This document shows positions 24,823-33,464 of a DNA stretch of 64,000 nucleotides, piece after piece. The position numbers were made by a program, and so were the translations under genes. Each line of letters starts with the position of its first letter. Position 1 is the stretch's first letter. The stretch covers positions 496,001 to 560,000 of the forward strand of contig CAVPAL010000007.1 of assembly GCA_963701435.1 (NCBI GenBank). Reading direction: 5' to 3'. The notes beneath the pieces are model-generated. The model saw nothing but the letters and a program-made list of their open reading frames with translations. It ran no database searches and was not told the DNA's origin. Source of the DNA: JAACFF01 sp963701435. GTDB taxonomy: Bacteria; Chloroflexota; Anaerolineae; Promineifilales; Promineifilaceae.

Positions 24823-24886
24823 TTCCTCAAGGAAACCGCAGTTCAAGTTCTTTGGGACTTCCGAATAGTTTCTGCGGTTTACCTAA
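24823..24886. repeat. Dispersed hairpin repeat family 2, copy 1
   Basis: TTCCTCAAGGAAACCGCAG at 24823-24841, then a 30-base loop and CTGCGGTTTACCTAA (24872-24886). The arms AAACCGCAG/CTGCGGTTT pair perfectly. The same arms recur at 32251-32315 and, degenerate and inverted, at 39457-39519. It lies in the 241-base gap between hemW and the divergent NfeD-like gene. Confidence 0.7.
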
Positions 24887-24989
24887 CGACCTGTCCAATT
24901 ACAATAGAATCCTTTGGAGTTTACCAATAACGTTAAGGGGTGGCTAATGCGTATTGCCAGGAATGATATGATTTTGTTATGCTTATCCT

Positions 24990-26324
24990 ATGAAGCAACA
25001 TTTAAGACTGGCCTTAATTCTGAGCGGATTGCTCTTGGTGGCGATTGTTCCCTGGCTACAGGCACAGGACGCGCCGCAAAACGAAGTACTCGTTCTGGAA
25101 ACAGAAGGAGCGGTTACGCCGGCGATGGCGGGTTATTTCCGGCGCGGAATTGAAACGGCCGTGCAAGAGGGATCTTCCGCCGTTTTGATCAAACTTGACA
25201 CCCCCGGCGGTCTGGTTGATACAACCCAAGAAATCGTCCAGGAGTTTCGCGCTGCGCCGCTGCCGATTATTGTTTATGTTACGCCGCGCGGCGCGCAGGC
25301 CGCTTCAGCCGGCAGCATCATCACTATGGCTGCCCACGCCGCCGCGATGGCGCCCGAAACGGTCATCGGTGCCGCTTCACCGGTTGGTGAAGGCGGGGCG
25401 GATTTAGAAGAAACCCTGCTGCGCAAAATCACCGAAGATCTCAAAGCGACAGTTCGTAATTTAACGGCCGTGCGCGGTGAAACCGCCACCCGGCTGGCGG
25501 AAGAAATGATTGAAGACGCACGCGCCGTTACGGCGGAAGAGGCCCTGGAAGCGGGCTTGATCGACGCCGTTGCCAACGATGTTCCCGATTTACTGCAGCA
25601 GCTGGATGGCCTGACCGTCACCGTCAATGACCAGCCGCAAACCCTCAAGACAGCCAACGCGACTGTTCGAAACCTACCCATGAGTTCGGTTGAAGAAGCG
25701 CTCTTTTTGCTCATCAGTCCCGTTGTATTGGGGCTGCTGCTGGCAATCGGCGTGCAGGCCATTTTCATTGAACTGTCCAGTCCCGGCGGATGGGTCGCCG
25801 GTTTAATCGGTGTTTTATGCATTGGCCTAGCGCTTTACGGCATGGGACAACTGCCGGTCAACTGGCTCGGTTTAGGGTTGATTCTGCTGGCGTTCGTGCT
25901 CTTTTTTATGGAAATCAAAGCCGCCGCGCATGGCGCGCTGGCCGTGACTGGCACAATTATCTTAGTAGCAGGTTTACTTGTGTTATTTAATACGCCTCAA
26001 ACTCCAGATTTTATTCGTCTTTCGATTCCGGCCGCGATCGGCATCGGCATGCTGACCGCATCCTTTTTCCTCTTTATTATCGCCAAAGTGCTGCTCTCAC
26101 AGCGGCGTCAACCGGCAACCGGTGCGGAAGGATTAATCGGCCAGCACGGCCCCGTGCGAGTTCCCTTTGTATCGGAGAAGCTAAAACCGCCCTATGCCGG
26201 CATGGTGCTGGTTGCAGGTGAATTATGGCGTGCAGAAGCAGATGAAGAAATTGCCAAAGGGGAAGAGGTAGAGGTAACGGCCGTTAACGGCGTCACCCTC
26301 ACAGTAAAACAATTAGACTCCTAG
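24990..26324 (+). CDS. NfeD-family membrane protein with ClpP-class serine protease domain
   Basis: 444 residues. A signal peptide or signal anchor (residues 1-26) precedes an extracytoplasmic ClpP-like protease domain: IKLDTPGGLVDTTQEIV, then QAASAGSIITMAAH with the nucleophile Ser, and a likely catalytic Lys in the following helix (ETLLRKIT). Four or five membrane helices follow (about residues 225-365), then a C-terminal NfeD OB-fold (GLIGQHGPVRVPF, VLVAGELWRAEADEEIAKGEEVEV). Long NfeD1b proteins cleave membrane substrates and are usually paired with a stomatin gene. None follows here, so it is a solo copy. Confidence 0.9.
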   Translation: MKQHLRLALILSGLLLVAIVPWLQAQDAPQNEVLVLETEGAVTPAMAGYFRRGIETAVQEGSSAVLIKLDTPGGLVDTTQEIVQEFRAAPLPIIVYVTPRGAQAASAGSIITMAAHAAAMAPETVIGAASPVGEGGADLEETLLRKITEDLKATVRNLTAVRGETATRLAEEMIEDARAVTAEEALEAGLIDAVANDVPDLLQQLDGLTVTVNDQPQTLKTANATVRNLPMSSVEEALFLLISPVVLGLLLAIGVQAIFIELSSPGGWVAGLIGVLCIGLALYGMGQLPVNWLGLGLILLAFVLFFMEIKAAAHGALAVTGTIILVAGLLVLFNTPQTPDFIRLSIPAAIGIGMLTASFFLFIIAKVLLSQRRQPATGAEGLIGQHGPVRVPFVSEKLKPPYAGMVLVAGELWRAEADEEIAKGEEVEVTAVNGVTLTVKQLDS

Positions 26325-26458
26325 CACTTTACCCAACCAGGTTTGATTGGGTATGGCTCATCCTGGCTGTGTTAATCGATATCTTCGGGCACGGCGTCAG
26401 CGGTTATAACAATCGCGACAAGATTCCAGGAACTGCCTGATCATCCCTCGATAAATTA

Positions 26459-26491
26459 AGAGGACAAAGGTTTAGTTCTTTGTCCTCTTTA
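26459..26491 (+). terminator. Terminator after the NfeD-like gene
   Basis: AGAGGACAAAG (26459-26469) and CTTTGTCCTCT (26478-26488) form a perfect 11-base stem with an 8-base loop, then TTATT. It is the main recognisable item in the 26325-26732 gap; the rest shows no gene I can support. Confidence 0.88.
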
Positions 26492-26732
26492 TTCTTCTGC
26501 CTGAATTAGGTGAGGCGTGGACATAAATCAAGCTACCCGCAAAAGGGGCTTGATTCCACAGCCAATCGGCCTGTCCTGGTACAAATTGATCTGGGGTTGG
26601 ATGATCACAGCCACATGATTGATGTTGATCAGATGATTCGTGTGCGCATGGCGAAACAATAGTATTGATGTATGAAGACCTGCAAGGTTGCCGGTATATT
26701 ATTGGTGTAAATCTCGCAGGACTTGAACTGAA

Positions 26733-27011
26733 TTATTTCAATTCTCCTTGTGCATACTGTTCACGCAGCACACGTTTGCTGAATTTGCCGACGCTGGTCT
26801 TGGGGATTTCGTCAATAAAAATGATCTTTTCCGGCAGCCAGAATTTGGCAAAACGCGGCGCAAGAAATTCACGTAAATCATCAGCCGTTAAATCTTGACC
26901 ATCAGGGGTGAGCACAATAGCAGCCAACGGCCGTTCCACCCAGCGCTCATCAGGAATAGCAATAACGGCCGCTTCGAGAACCAATGCCCGCCGAACAGCG
27001 ATGTCGCGCAA
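26733..27011 (-). pseudogene. Acyl-CoA ligase C-terminal remnant
   Basis: 92 residues starting at a TTG with AAGGAGG upstream. The content is only the C-terminal lid domain of an AMP-dependent acyl-CoA synthetase: a VAIPDERWVERPLA-like segment (residues about 16-29), FWLPEKIIFIDEIPKTSVGKFSKRVLR containing the catalytic Lys (GKF). The AMP-binding domain, which should be about 400 residues, is absent upstream. It is a deletion remnant, or less likely a stand-alone lid domain, since the start region looks translatable. Confidence 0.75.
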
Positions 27012-27182
27012 CGACGCCCCTCCTTCAAAGCGGTAACAAAACGATCATGTTATAATTGTTGGCCAGAGTCATTTGACGACTCCGGTCAACAATGAGTTGA
27101 AAAAAGGCTAAGATTGTTTTGCAAAATACTTGTTTTACCGCTTTCAGATAACTGGAAGTGGAGACCCAAAAAGGAGAAGGAA

Positions 27183-27311
27183 ATGTTTTCCGAACTTATC
27201 ACATTACTGGCTGTCTTGTTCTTGCTCATGGTCATTTTTGCGCCAATTTATTACTTTTGGAATAAATCAAAGCAGGATCAAAAAGACCAGGATCAGGATC
27301 AATCTCAGTAA
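27183..27311 (+). CDS. Small membrane protein, 42 residues
   Basis: ATG preceded by AAGGAGAAGGA, one of the best ribosome sites in the window, which argues that it is translated. MFSELITLLAVLFLLMVIF forms one membrane helix, followed by YYFWNKSK and a Lys/Asp/Gln tail (QDQKDQDQDQSQ). The helix should be oriented with its charged tail in the cytoplasm. A terminator follows at once, so it is a self-contained gene. No homologue recognised. Confidence 0.65.
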   Translation: MFSELITLLAVLFLLMVIFAPIYYFWNKSKQDQKDQDQDQSQ

Positions 27312-27322
27312 ATAAAAAAATC

Positions 27323-27373
27323 TGACACGAATAACACGAATTTTTCGTGTTATTTGTGCATTCGTGTCAAAAA
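27323..27373 (+). terminator. Terminator after the small membrane protein
   Basis: Nested stems: outer TGACACGAAT (27323-27332) with ATTCGTGTCA (27360-27369), then AAAAA; inner ATAACACGA with TCGTGTTAT. Located 12 bases after the stop. Confidence 0.75.
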
Positions 27374-27457
27374 TCTTGATCTGCTGATTCTAATCAATTA
27401 TCGTTTTCCAGGTTCGATTTTAGCGTTCCCCACAACATATAACCTACTGAAAACTCA

Positions 27458-27519
27458 AACCTGACAGGTTTTCTTTATGTGACTCTTGTAAATGTCATGT
27501 TAAAAACCTGTCAGGTTTT
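27458..27519. repeat. Paired AACCTGACAGGTT palindromes
   Basis: AACCTGACAGGTT at about 27459-27471 and AACCTGTCAGGTT at about 27506-27518 are reverse complements of each other and each is itself nearly palindromic, so a long stem or two short ones can form. A related ACCTGTCAGGTTT lies near 56366. They occupy the gap 27312-27701 before the META lipoprotein, in which I see no gene. Confidence 0.45.
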
Positions 27520-27701
27520 AGTAGTCTGGGCTAATATTGGTCGCTGTATTTGAATTTGATCTAATAAATTCTATAAATTGAGGCATGACTCAACGTCCCT
27601 GCAACCTTCTCTATCGCCTGATAATAATGCGATAGAACGTGATCAGTCAATTTTCCAGGACGCCAAACCATGCCGTAATTGAAAAGAGGAAAGAGTCCGA
27701 T

Positions 27702-30464
27702 ATGAATAGGAAGTTATTTGTTTTGTTAACGTTTCTTTTGATCTTACTGTTGGTTGCTTGTGGCGGAGATGCAACCCCCACACCGGCGCCAACTGCCGCG
27801 CCAGAAGAACCTGCACCAACCGCAGCGTCTGTTGAAGAAGCGCCAACCACAGCGCCCCCAACAGACGCGCCGCCAACCGCAGAAGCGCCGGCAGAGGAAG
27901 CCACCCCTGAGTCAGATCAGGCAACCGAATCCAGCGTAGATTCGATGGATCACGCAGCGGATCCGGAGTTGGTTGATATTCTTTGGGAGTGGGAACGGCG
28001 CGATCCAAATGGAAATCAGATCGACGAGATTATCGTACCAGATCCGGAAAATTACACGCTTCTCTTCAATGAAAACGGTACATTCAACGCCCAAATAGAT
28101 TGCAATAGCGCCAACGGCCGTTACGCCACGCCCACCCCCGGCAGCATCTTTATGGAATCAGGGCCATCAACGATGGCCGCATGTGAGCCTGACTCATTTG
28201 CCCCGCAAATGTCTCAAATGTTTGGACCTGCACAAAATTATCGCATTGAAGAAGATGGCAACGTGCTGGTATTTGTCTGGGCAGCCGGCGGACCAATTGA
28301 CTACTACCGTAATGCCGGCGCAGCGAGTGAACCGGGAGAAGAAGAAGTCAACAGCATTCCGCCGGATGCGATCCAGCTTGACACACAAGGCCTGGCCGAA
28401 TCATACGCCTGGTCCGTCATGCCTGGCAATCCCATTCCACCCGGACCTGGAGGACAAGGTTTTCCGCCCTATATTCTGCTAACATTTGATGGCGAAACGG
28501 CCGATGATGTTATGCTCAATAACGGCCGTCGCATGTACATCTTCCCCACGCAGGCCTATATCGACCTGTACACTGCATCTGGAAGCTCAAGAGTTGCAGA
28601 TGAAGTGGCGCGTTTGGAGCAGTTGATTGCTGAGGCCGATACGCGTCAGGAACCGCCCGCCTCCCCCATGCCGCTGCTGCCGCCTGCGTCCAGCTTTATG
28701 GATCGTTGGGCACAGTTCAGTGACCAGGATTTTGGTGTGGGTTCAGGTGTGCGCTATGTGTCGGAGGCGCCTAATCGCCAGGACATTGGCCCGTGGACAA
28801 ATCTAGGAACCGCCTATTATTACCAGGGCCTGACAACTGATGAATTGTTCTACGTCTCCCTCGTTTGGCCTGTGGCCACTGAAAGCCTCCCGAATACACC
28901 CGAAGACGCGCCGGAAGATGTAGTGGCGCTTTCAACCAATCCCGAAACGTACCCGGACTACCTGCAGGCGACAAAGGATACGCTCAACGCTTTGCCTTCG
29001 TCTGACTGGACCCCAGACCTGGCCAATCTCGACGCCATGGTTGCCTCGCTGACATTCCCGACAGGAGCCGAGCCTGACCTGACAAACACGACCTGGCAGT
29101 GGATTTCCACGACAACGCCGGTAGAAGAAATCAGCGTTGATAATCCCTCTCAGTATACAATTTTGTTCAACGAAGATGGAAGCGCCAATATTCAAGCGGA
29201 TTGCAACAGCGTGGGCGCATCCTACACGACAGATGGGCAAAACATCAACATGACGCTGGGGCCGTCAACGCTAGCGGCTTGTGCTCCCGAATCGTTGGAT
29301 CAACAATATTTGAGCGGTCTGGAAAATGCCGCCGCCTATTTCTTTGAGGAAGGCGATTTATTTATCGATATGATCGCCGACGGCGGTACGATGCGCTTCA
29401 CAGCCGAAGAGACGGTTGATCTGCCGGAACCACAAGAAGGGGCAGCCACCGGCGTTGTCACGGCGCCGGATGGCGTCTTCATTCGCACCGGGCCGGGAAC
29501 TGAATACCCGGCAATTGGCACCGCGCCTTTTGAAGAAACCGGGGAAATCGTAGGCGTCAGCGAAGATGGCCAATGGTGGGTCTTCAGTATGCCTGTCTCG
29601 GCGGAAAACCCGGATGGTATTGGCTGGGTGTCAGCCCAATTTGTGGACGCTGCCAATGCAGAAAATGTGCCTGTGGTGCCCACACCAGAAGTTGCGCCTG
29701 TTTTAACCGGCGCAACCTGGGAATGGGTTTCTTTGACAACGCCTACCGGCGTCACAACCGTTGACAATCCGGCCCAATACACAATCCTCTTCAATGAAGA
29801 TGGCACAGCCAATATTCAGGCGGATTGCAACAGCGTCTCGGCCAATTACACGACCGATGGCAGTAATATTAATATCACATTGGGCGCAACCACGTTGGCA
29901 GCCTGCGCAGAAGGTTCACTTGAGCAGCCTTACCTGGCCGCTTTAGGAAATGCAGCCATCTACTTCTTTGAAGAAGGTGTTTTGTTTATGGACCTGACAG
30001 CCGACAGCGGAACCATGCGCTTCAGAGCGGGGACAGGCTCCGGCGGCGAAACGCCTCCCAGTCCCGAATCCCCCAGCGGCGGCGCTGAAAACATCCTGTT
30101 TAATCTGGTATCCTTTGGACCGCCTGGCGCTGAACAGTCACTGATTGAAGGCACCCAAATCACGGCAACCTTCACCGACACAGAAATGTTTGGCTTCTCA
30201 GGCTGTAATGATTATTCAGGTGTATTAACTCCGGTAAACGATTACTTCACAGTTGGGCCGGTCATCTCTACGAAAAAAGCGTGTGCGGAACCGGCCGGTG
30301 TAATGGAACAAGAACAAGCCTATCTTGCCGCGTTGGGAGGCATTTCCGGCTTCCAATGGCAGTCGGAACTTGTTAACAATACAACCGTGATCACGGCCGG
30401 CCAACTGTCCTATACGCTGCCTGACGGCGCCAGCGGCGTACTCAACTTAATTGCTGCCCAATAG
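27702..30464 (+). CDS. Large lipoprotein with four META-like domains and an SH3b domain
   Basis: About 920 residues from ATG 27702, which begins the lipoprotein signal peptide (MNRKLFVLLTFLLILLLVACGG); an upstream in-frame ATG at 27639 would spoil it. A Thr/Pro/Ala/Glu linker follows. Repeated META/HslJ-like units centre on QADCNSV or QIDCNSA: one near residues 75-190, a second near 470-580, a third near 680-790. SH3b (GVFIRTGPGTEYPAIG, GWVSAQFVDA) sits between units two and three. A fourth, divergent META ends the protein (GFSGCNDYSG, ISTKKACAEP). Region about 230-460 is unlike the rest. Surface-exposed; META proteins are linked to stress or adhesion, but function here is unknown. A strong terminator follows. 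Confidence 0.85.
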   Translation: MNRKLFVLLTFLLILLLVACGGDATPTPAPTAAPEEPAPTAASVEEAPTTAPPTDAPPTAEAPAEEATPESDQATESSVDSMDHAADPELVDILWEWERRDPNGNQIDEIIVPDPENYTLLFNENGTFNAQIDCNSANGRYATPTPGSIFMESGPSTMAACEPDSFAPQMSQMFGPAQNYRIEEDGNVLVFVWAAGGPIDYYRNAGAASEPGEEEVNSIPPDAIQLDTQGLAESYAWSVMPGNPIPPGPGGQGFPPYILLTFDGETADDVMLNNGRRMYIFPTQAYIDLYTASGSSRVADEVARLEQLIAEADTRQEPPASPMPLLPPASSFMDRWAQFSDQDFGVGSGVRYVSEAPNRQDIGPWTNLGTAYYYQGLTTDELFYVSLVWPVATESLPNTPEDAPEDVVALSTNPETYPDYLQATKDTLNALPSSDWTPDLANLDAMVASLTFPTGAEPDLTNTTWQWISTTTPVEEISVDNPSQYTILFNEDGSANIQADCNSVGASYTTDGQNINMTLGPSTLAACAPESLDQQYLSGLENAAAYFFEEGDLFIDMIADGGTMRFTAEETVDLPEPQEGAATGVVTAPDGVFIRTGPGTEYPAIGTAPFEETGEIVGVSEDGQWWVFSMPVSAENPDGIGWVSAQFVDAANAENVPVVPTPEVAPVLTGATWEWVSLTTPTGVTTVDNPAQYTILFNEDGTANIQADCNSVSANYTTDGSNINITLGATTLAACAEGSLEQPYLAALGNAAIYFFEEGVLFMDLTADSGTMRFRAGTGSGGETPPSPESPSGGAENILFNLVSFGPPGAEQSLIEGTQITATFTDTEMFGFSGCNDYSGVLTPVNDYFTVGPVISTKKACAEPAGVMEQEQAYLAALGGISGFQWQSELVNNTTVITAGQLSYTLPDGASGVLNLIAAQ

Positions 30465-30487
30465 GTAGTAAACCTTGGCATACAATA

Positions 30488-30519
30488 AAAAAAGCGCTCC
30501 CAGGAGCGCTTTTTTATTT
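30488..30519. terminator. Terminator after the META lipoprotein
   Basis: AAAAAAGCGCTC (30488-30499), loop CCAG, GAGCGCTTTTTT (30504-30515), then ATTTT. It also works on the minus strand for the tRNA gene that ends at 30533. Confidence 0.93.
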
Positions 30520-30532
30520 TCATTTTGGTTAG

Positions 30533-30604
30533 CTCCTCAGGTTGGACTCGAACCAACAACCCTACGGTTAACAGCCGTATGCTCTGCCATTGAGCTACTG
30601 AGGA
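30533..30604 (-). tRNA. tRNA-Asn (GTT)
   Basis: The minus strand folds as a cloverleaf of 72 bases: acceptor TCCTCAG/CTGAGGA, D arm AGCTCAATGGCAGAGCA, anticodon arm ACGGCTGTTAACCGT with anticodon GTT, and T arm with GGTTCGAGTCC. G is the discriminator base, and CCA is not encoded. An open frame on the plus strand across it is spurious. Confidence 0.95.
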
Positions 30605-30728
30605 ATGACGGAGGGAATTATATCAAATGGGATCAGGCTGTCAAGCTGATAATCGTTGGCGGCTGCGCGTCGTTTGCGTCACACAAGAGTACAAAAGTTT
30701 TAGAAACTTTTGTTGGCTGTCTGTCCAT

Positions 30729-32138
30729 TTAAACAAAAAATTGCTGCCCCAATTCAGGCACATTCACATCCGCAAAATTTTGTTCGCGGCGCAGGCTTTC
30801 AGCCAAAACAAACGAGGCATCTTCCTCACCGTGAACAATAAATGTGTGCAACGGCCGTTTCTGCATATGCCCCGTCCATGCCAGCAATTCACCCCGATCC
30901 GCGTGGGCGCTAAAGCCATTGATCACTTCAACTTGCGCCTTTACTTCATAGGATTCACCAAAAATTTTCACAAAATGGCTTTTTTCAACCAGACGCCGGC
31001 CCAAAGTGTCGGGCGCCTGCCAGCCCGTAATTAAAATGGTGTTGCGCGAGTCTTCAATATTATTTTTCAGGTGATGAAGGATTCGGCCTGCTTCAGCCAT
31101 GCCGCTGGCGCTAATTATCACGGCCGGTTCACGTAGGAAATTTAATTCTTTAGATTCACGCGTCGTCCTGGTGTAACGCATCATATCAAAACCAAATGGA
31201 TCTCCATGGCGGTCATTTTCCATGAAGGCTGCCACTTCTTCATCATAAGCCTCAGGATGCAGCCGGTAAATGCCGGTTGCGTCCACCGCCAGCGGGCTGT
31301 CCACATATACCGGCAGATCAGGAGAAATATCCCGCTCCTCTACTAACTGGTGCAGCCGGTAAACAATTTCCTGCGTCCGCCCGACGGCAAAGGCAGGCAT
31401 AATCAGCTTGCCCCCCCGCTTACAGGTTTCGTTGACGATGTGCTCCAGCTTTTCGCTGGCTTCTTCCAGTTTAGGATGGAAGCGGTTGCCATAGGTACTC
31501 TCAACAATCAGCACGTCCGCGCCATCAATAAAGGTAGGGTCGCGCAAAATTGGCCGGCCCGGCCGGCCCAGGTCACCGCTAAAAACCAAACGTACCTCTC
31601 GGCCCCGTTCTTCATCAAAAATATCGAGACCTACTATGGCCGAACCCAGGATATGGCCTGCATCATAAAAAGTTAAGGTTATGCCGGGGCGGATTTGATA
31701 CGGCCGTTCATAGCCAATGCCCACAAATTGTTTTAGACTATCAACCGCATCAGCCATTGAGTAAATTGGCTGCAGCGGCGGCAGTTTTTGTTTGGCGCGT
31801 TTCTTATTCAAATATTCAATGTCATAATGCTGAATTTTGGCGCTGTCCCTCAGCATGATGGCGCACAGATCTCGCGTGGCATAGGTACTAATTATGTCCC
31901 CGCGAAAACCGCTCTTAACCAGATTAGGGATATTCCCGCTGTGATCAATATGAGCATGAGAAAGCACCAACACATCAATATCGGCGGCATTGAAGGGCAG
32001 TTGTTGATTGCGCCGGTAACTCTCCTTACGCGATCCCTGGAAAAGCCCGCAATCCAATAGTATCTTAATGCCGTTGACTTCAACCAGATGCTGCGATCCG
32101 GTTACGGTGCGCACTGCGCCATGAAAGGTAAGTTTCAT
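30729..32138 (-). CDS. Beta-CASP metallo-beta-lactamase-fold RNA nuclease
   Basis: 469 residues from ATG 32138 (AGGAG nine bases upstream; another ATG at 32144 is only three bases from it). The metallo-beta-lactamase metal site is complete: LSHAHIDHSGNIP (HxHxDH), SAIVG plus downstream His residues, and FSGDLGRPGRPIL. The beta-CASP insert is in the middle (VESTYGNRFHP, MPAFAVGRTQEIVYRLHQL). The C-terminal RMMBL part has ISASGMAEAGRILHHLKN and NGFSAHADRGELLAWTG. It resembles the prokaryotic CPSF-type endo/exoribonucleases and probably processes or degrades RNA in the cytoplasm. Confidence 0.9.
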   Translation of the reverse strand: MKLTFHGAVRTVTGSQHLVEVNGIKILLDCGLFQGSRKESYRRNQQLPFNAADIDVLVLSHAHIDHSGNIPNLVKSGFRGDIISTYATRDLCAIMLRDSAKIQHYDIEYLNKKRAKQKLPPLQPIYSMADAVDSLKQFVGIGYERPYQIRPGITLTFYDAGHILGSAIVGLDIFDEERGREVRLVFSGDLGRPGRPILRDPTFIDGADVLIVESTYGNRFHPKLEEASEKLEHIVNETCKRGGKLIMPAFAVGRTQEIVYRLHQLVEERDISPDLPVYVDSPLAVDATGIYRLHPEAYDEEVAAFMENDRHGDPFGFDMMRYTRTTRESKELNFLREPAVIISASGMAEAGRILHHLKNNIEDSRNTILITGWQAPDTLGRRLVEKSHFVKIFGESYEVKAQVEVINGFSAHADRGELLAWTGHMQKRPLHTFIVHGEEDASFVLAESLRREQNFADVNVPELGQQFFV

Positions 32139-32250
32139 TTTCATTTACTCCTACGTAAATCGAATTGGTAATTCGATACGCGATTACTCAAATCGCTCTA
32201 CGCTTTTCATTCAAGGTGGTCGGCGCAACCGATGTGGTCTACTATGACAA

Positions 32251-32315
32251 TTCCTCAAGAAAACCGCAGATTTTCCACTCCTCTTATTTTCAAGGATTTT
32301 CTGCGGTTTACCTAG
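32251..32315. repeat. Dispersed hairpin repeat family 2, copy 2
   Basis: TTCCTCAAGAAAACCGCAGA (32251-32270), a 29-base loop with TTATTTTCAAGGATT, then TCTGCGGTTTACCTAG (32300-32315). The arms pair over 10 bases. Copy 1 is at 24823 and copy 3 at 39457. It lies between the RNA nuclease and RNase D genes. Confidence 0.72.
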
Positions 32316-32333
32316 GTAATTGGCAGAAAGTAA

Positions 32334-33464
32334 TCAAAGTGAGTCTTGTAACACTTGCAATATTTCAGAACCATAGGTTGCACAGCGCCAATCGCCTACG
32401 CCCTCTAGCTGTGACAGCGCTTCTATTGACTGCGGGTTTTGGCGGGCAATTTGCCACAAAGCGTCCCGACTGATAATAACATCAGATTCAACCCCACGCG
32501 CCCTGGCGCGCTGCTTGCGCCAGTTATGTAATTGCTCGTAGCGAATTAAAACTGCTTCCGGTGGGCGTTGATGCCGGCGAGGATAAGCTGGAAGAGGCGC
32601 ATTTAAACCCCGTTTTATTGCTGTCAGCACCTTGTCTCCATAACGCCGCACCTGTCCATTTGTCATGCCATAAATATGATGCAGGTCATCTTGATTACGC
32701 GGTAGTTCCTGGGCTAATTCCAACGCTGTACGATTGTTGAATATTTTGAAAAGGGGTTGATTGCGTCGCCGGGCTTCTTTATCACGAAAAATATGGACTT
32801 CTTTGAGAACTGCTTGCTGGCGTTTTGACAGATGCTGGACGCCGTTAATTTGCCAGAAACTGTCCGGATCAAAATCTGTATGCGGCAAAACTACCTGGGT
32901 AAGTTGGGCGAAAATCTCGGCTGCTTCTGTTTCTCGACCGGCGGAAGTAATTTCCGCACTCAACAGATCTCGCAGGCGAAACAGGAAATGGGTATCATGC
33001 TGCGCATAGGCGAGTTGGGCGTCTGATAACGGCCGTTGACACCAGTTTGACTTTTGATAGCGTTTATTTAGTTTGACCTCAAAGAATTGATCTAACAAAT
33101 TTGCCAGTCCGTACCGCTTGTATCCCAAAATCCGCGCTGCCCACATCGTGTCGAATAAATTTTGCAGTTCCCAATCATACTCACGTTTCATCAGGATAAG
33201 ATCATATTCGGAAGCGTGCAAAATCTTTTCGACGGCCGGATCGGCGATTATTTCGCCCAACGGCTCCAGATCAATTGGAGCCAGCGGATCGAGAATAAAA
33301 TCTTGGTCTGGAATCGAAATCTGGATCAAACAAATCTTTTCGCGGTAGGCAAACATACTGTTTGCTTCCAGGTCAATTGCCAGACGCGGCTCAGCTTTCA
33401 GGCGCAGCAGACACGCCTGCCATTCATGCGATTTGCAGATGAGCTGGTAATCAGGCAGTTTCAT
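32334..33464 (-). CDS. rnd: Ribonuclease D
   Basis: 376 residues. The N-terminal DEDDy 3'-5' exonuclease domain has all acidic motifs: AIDLEANSMF, LHASEYDLILMK and YAQHDTHFLFRLRD with the Tyr of motif III. Two C-terminal HRDC-like helical domains follow (about residues 205-290 and 300-376). It trims tRNA and other stable RNA 3' ends. Its start overlaps the end of recJ by 14 bases, so the two are co-translated; with the adjacent beta-CASP nuclease it makes a nucleic-acid processing cluster. Confidence 0.9.
   Translation of the reverse strand: MKLPDYQLICKSHEWQACLLRLKAEPRLAIDLEANSMFAYREKICLIQISIPDQDFILDPLAPIDLEPLGEIIADPAVEKILHASEYDLILMKREYDWELQNLFDTMWAARILGYKRYGLANLLDQFFEVKLNKRYQKSNWCQRPLSDAQLAYAQHDTHFLFRLRDLLSAEITSAGRETEAAEIFAQLTQVVLPHTDFDPDSFWQINGVQHLSKRQQAVLKEVHIFRDKEARRRNQPLFKIFNNRTALELAQELPRNQDDLHHIYGMTNGQVRRYGDKVLTAIKRGLNAPLPAYPRRHQRPPEAVLIRYEQLHNWRKQRARARGVESDVIISRDALWQIARQNPQSIEALSQLEGVGDWRCATYGSEILQVLQDSL

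Noticed and set aside
26520..26662. Possible gene remnant ending RVRMAKQ after LVQIDLGLDDHSHMIDVDQ
   Set aside because: Reads like protein for about 35 codons, but there is no start, no recognised family and no neighbour to support it.
30475..30732. Plus-strand frame of 85 residues containing GLEPTTLRLTAVCSAIELL
   Set aside because: It is a translation across the tRNA-Asn gene; such peptides are a common false annotation.
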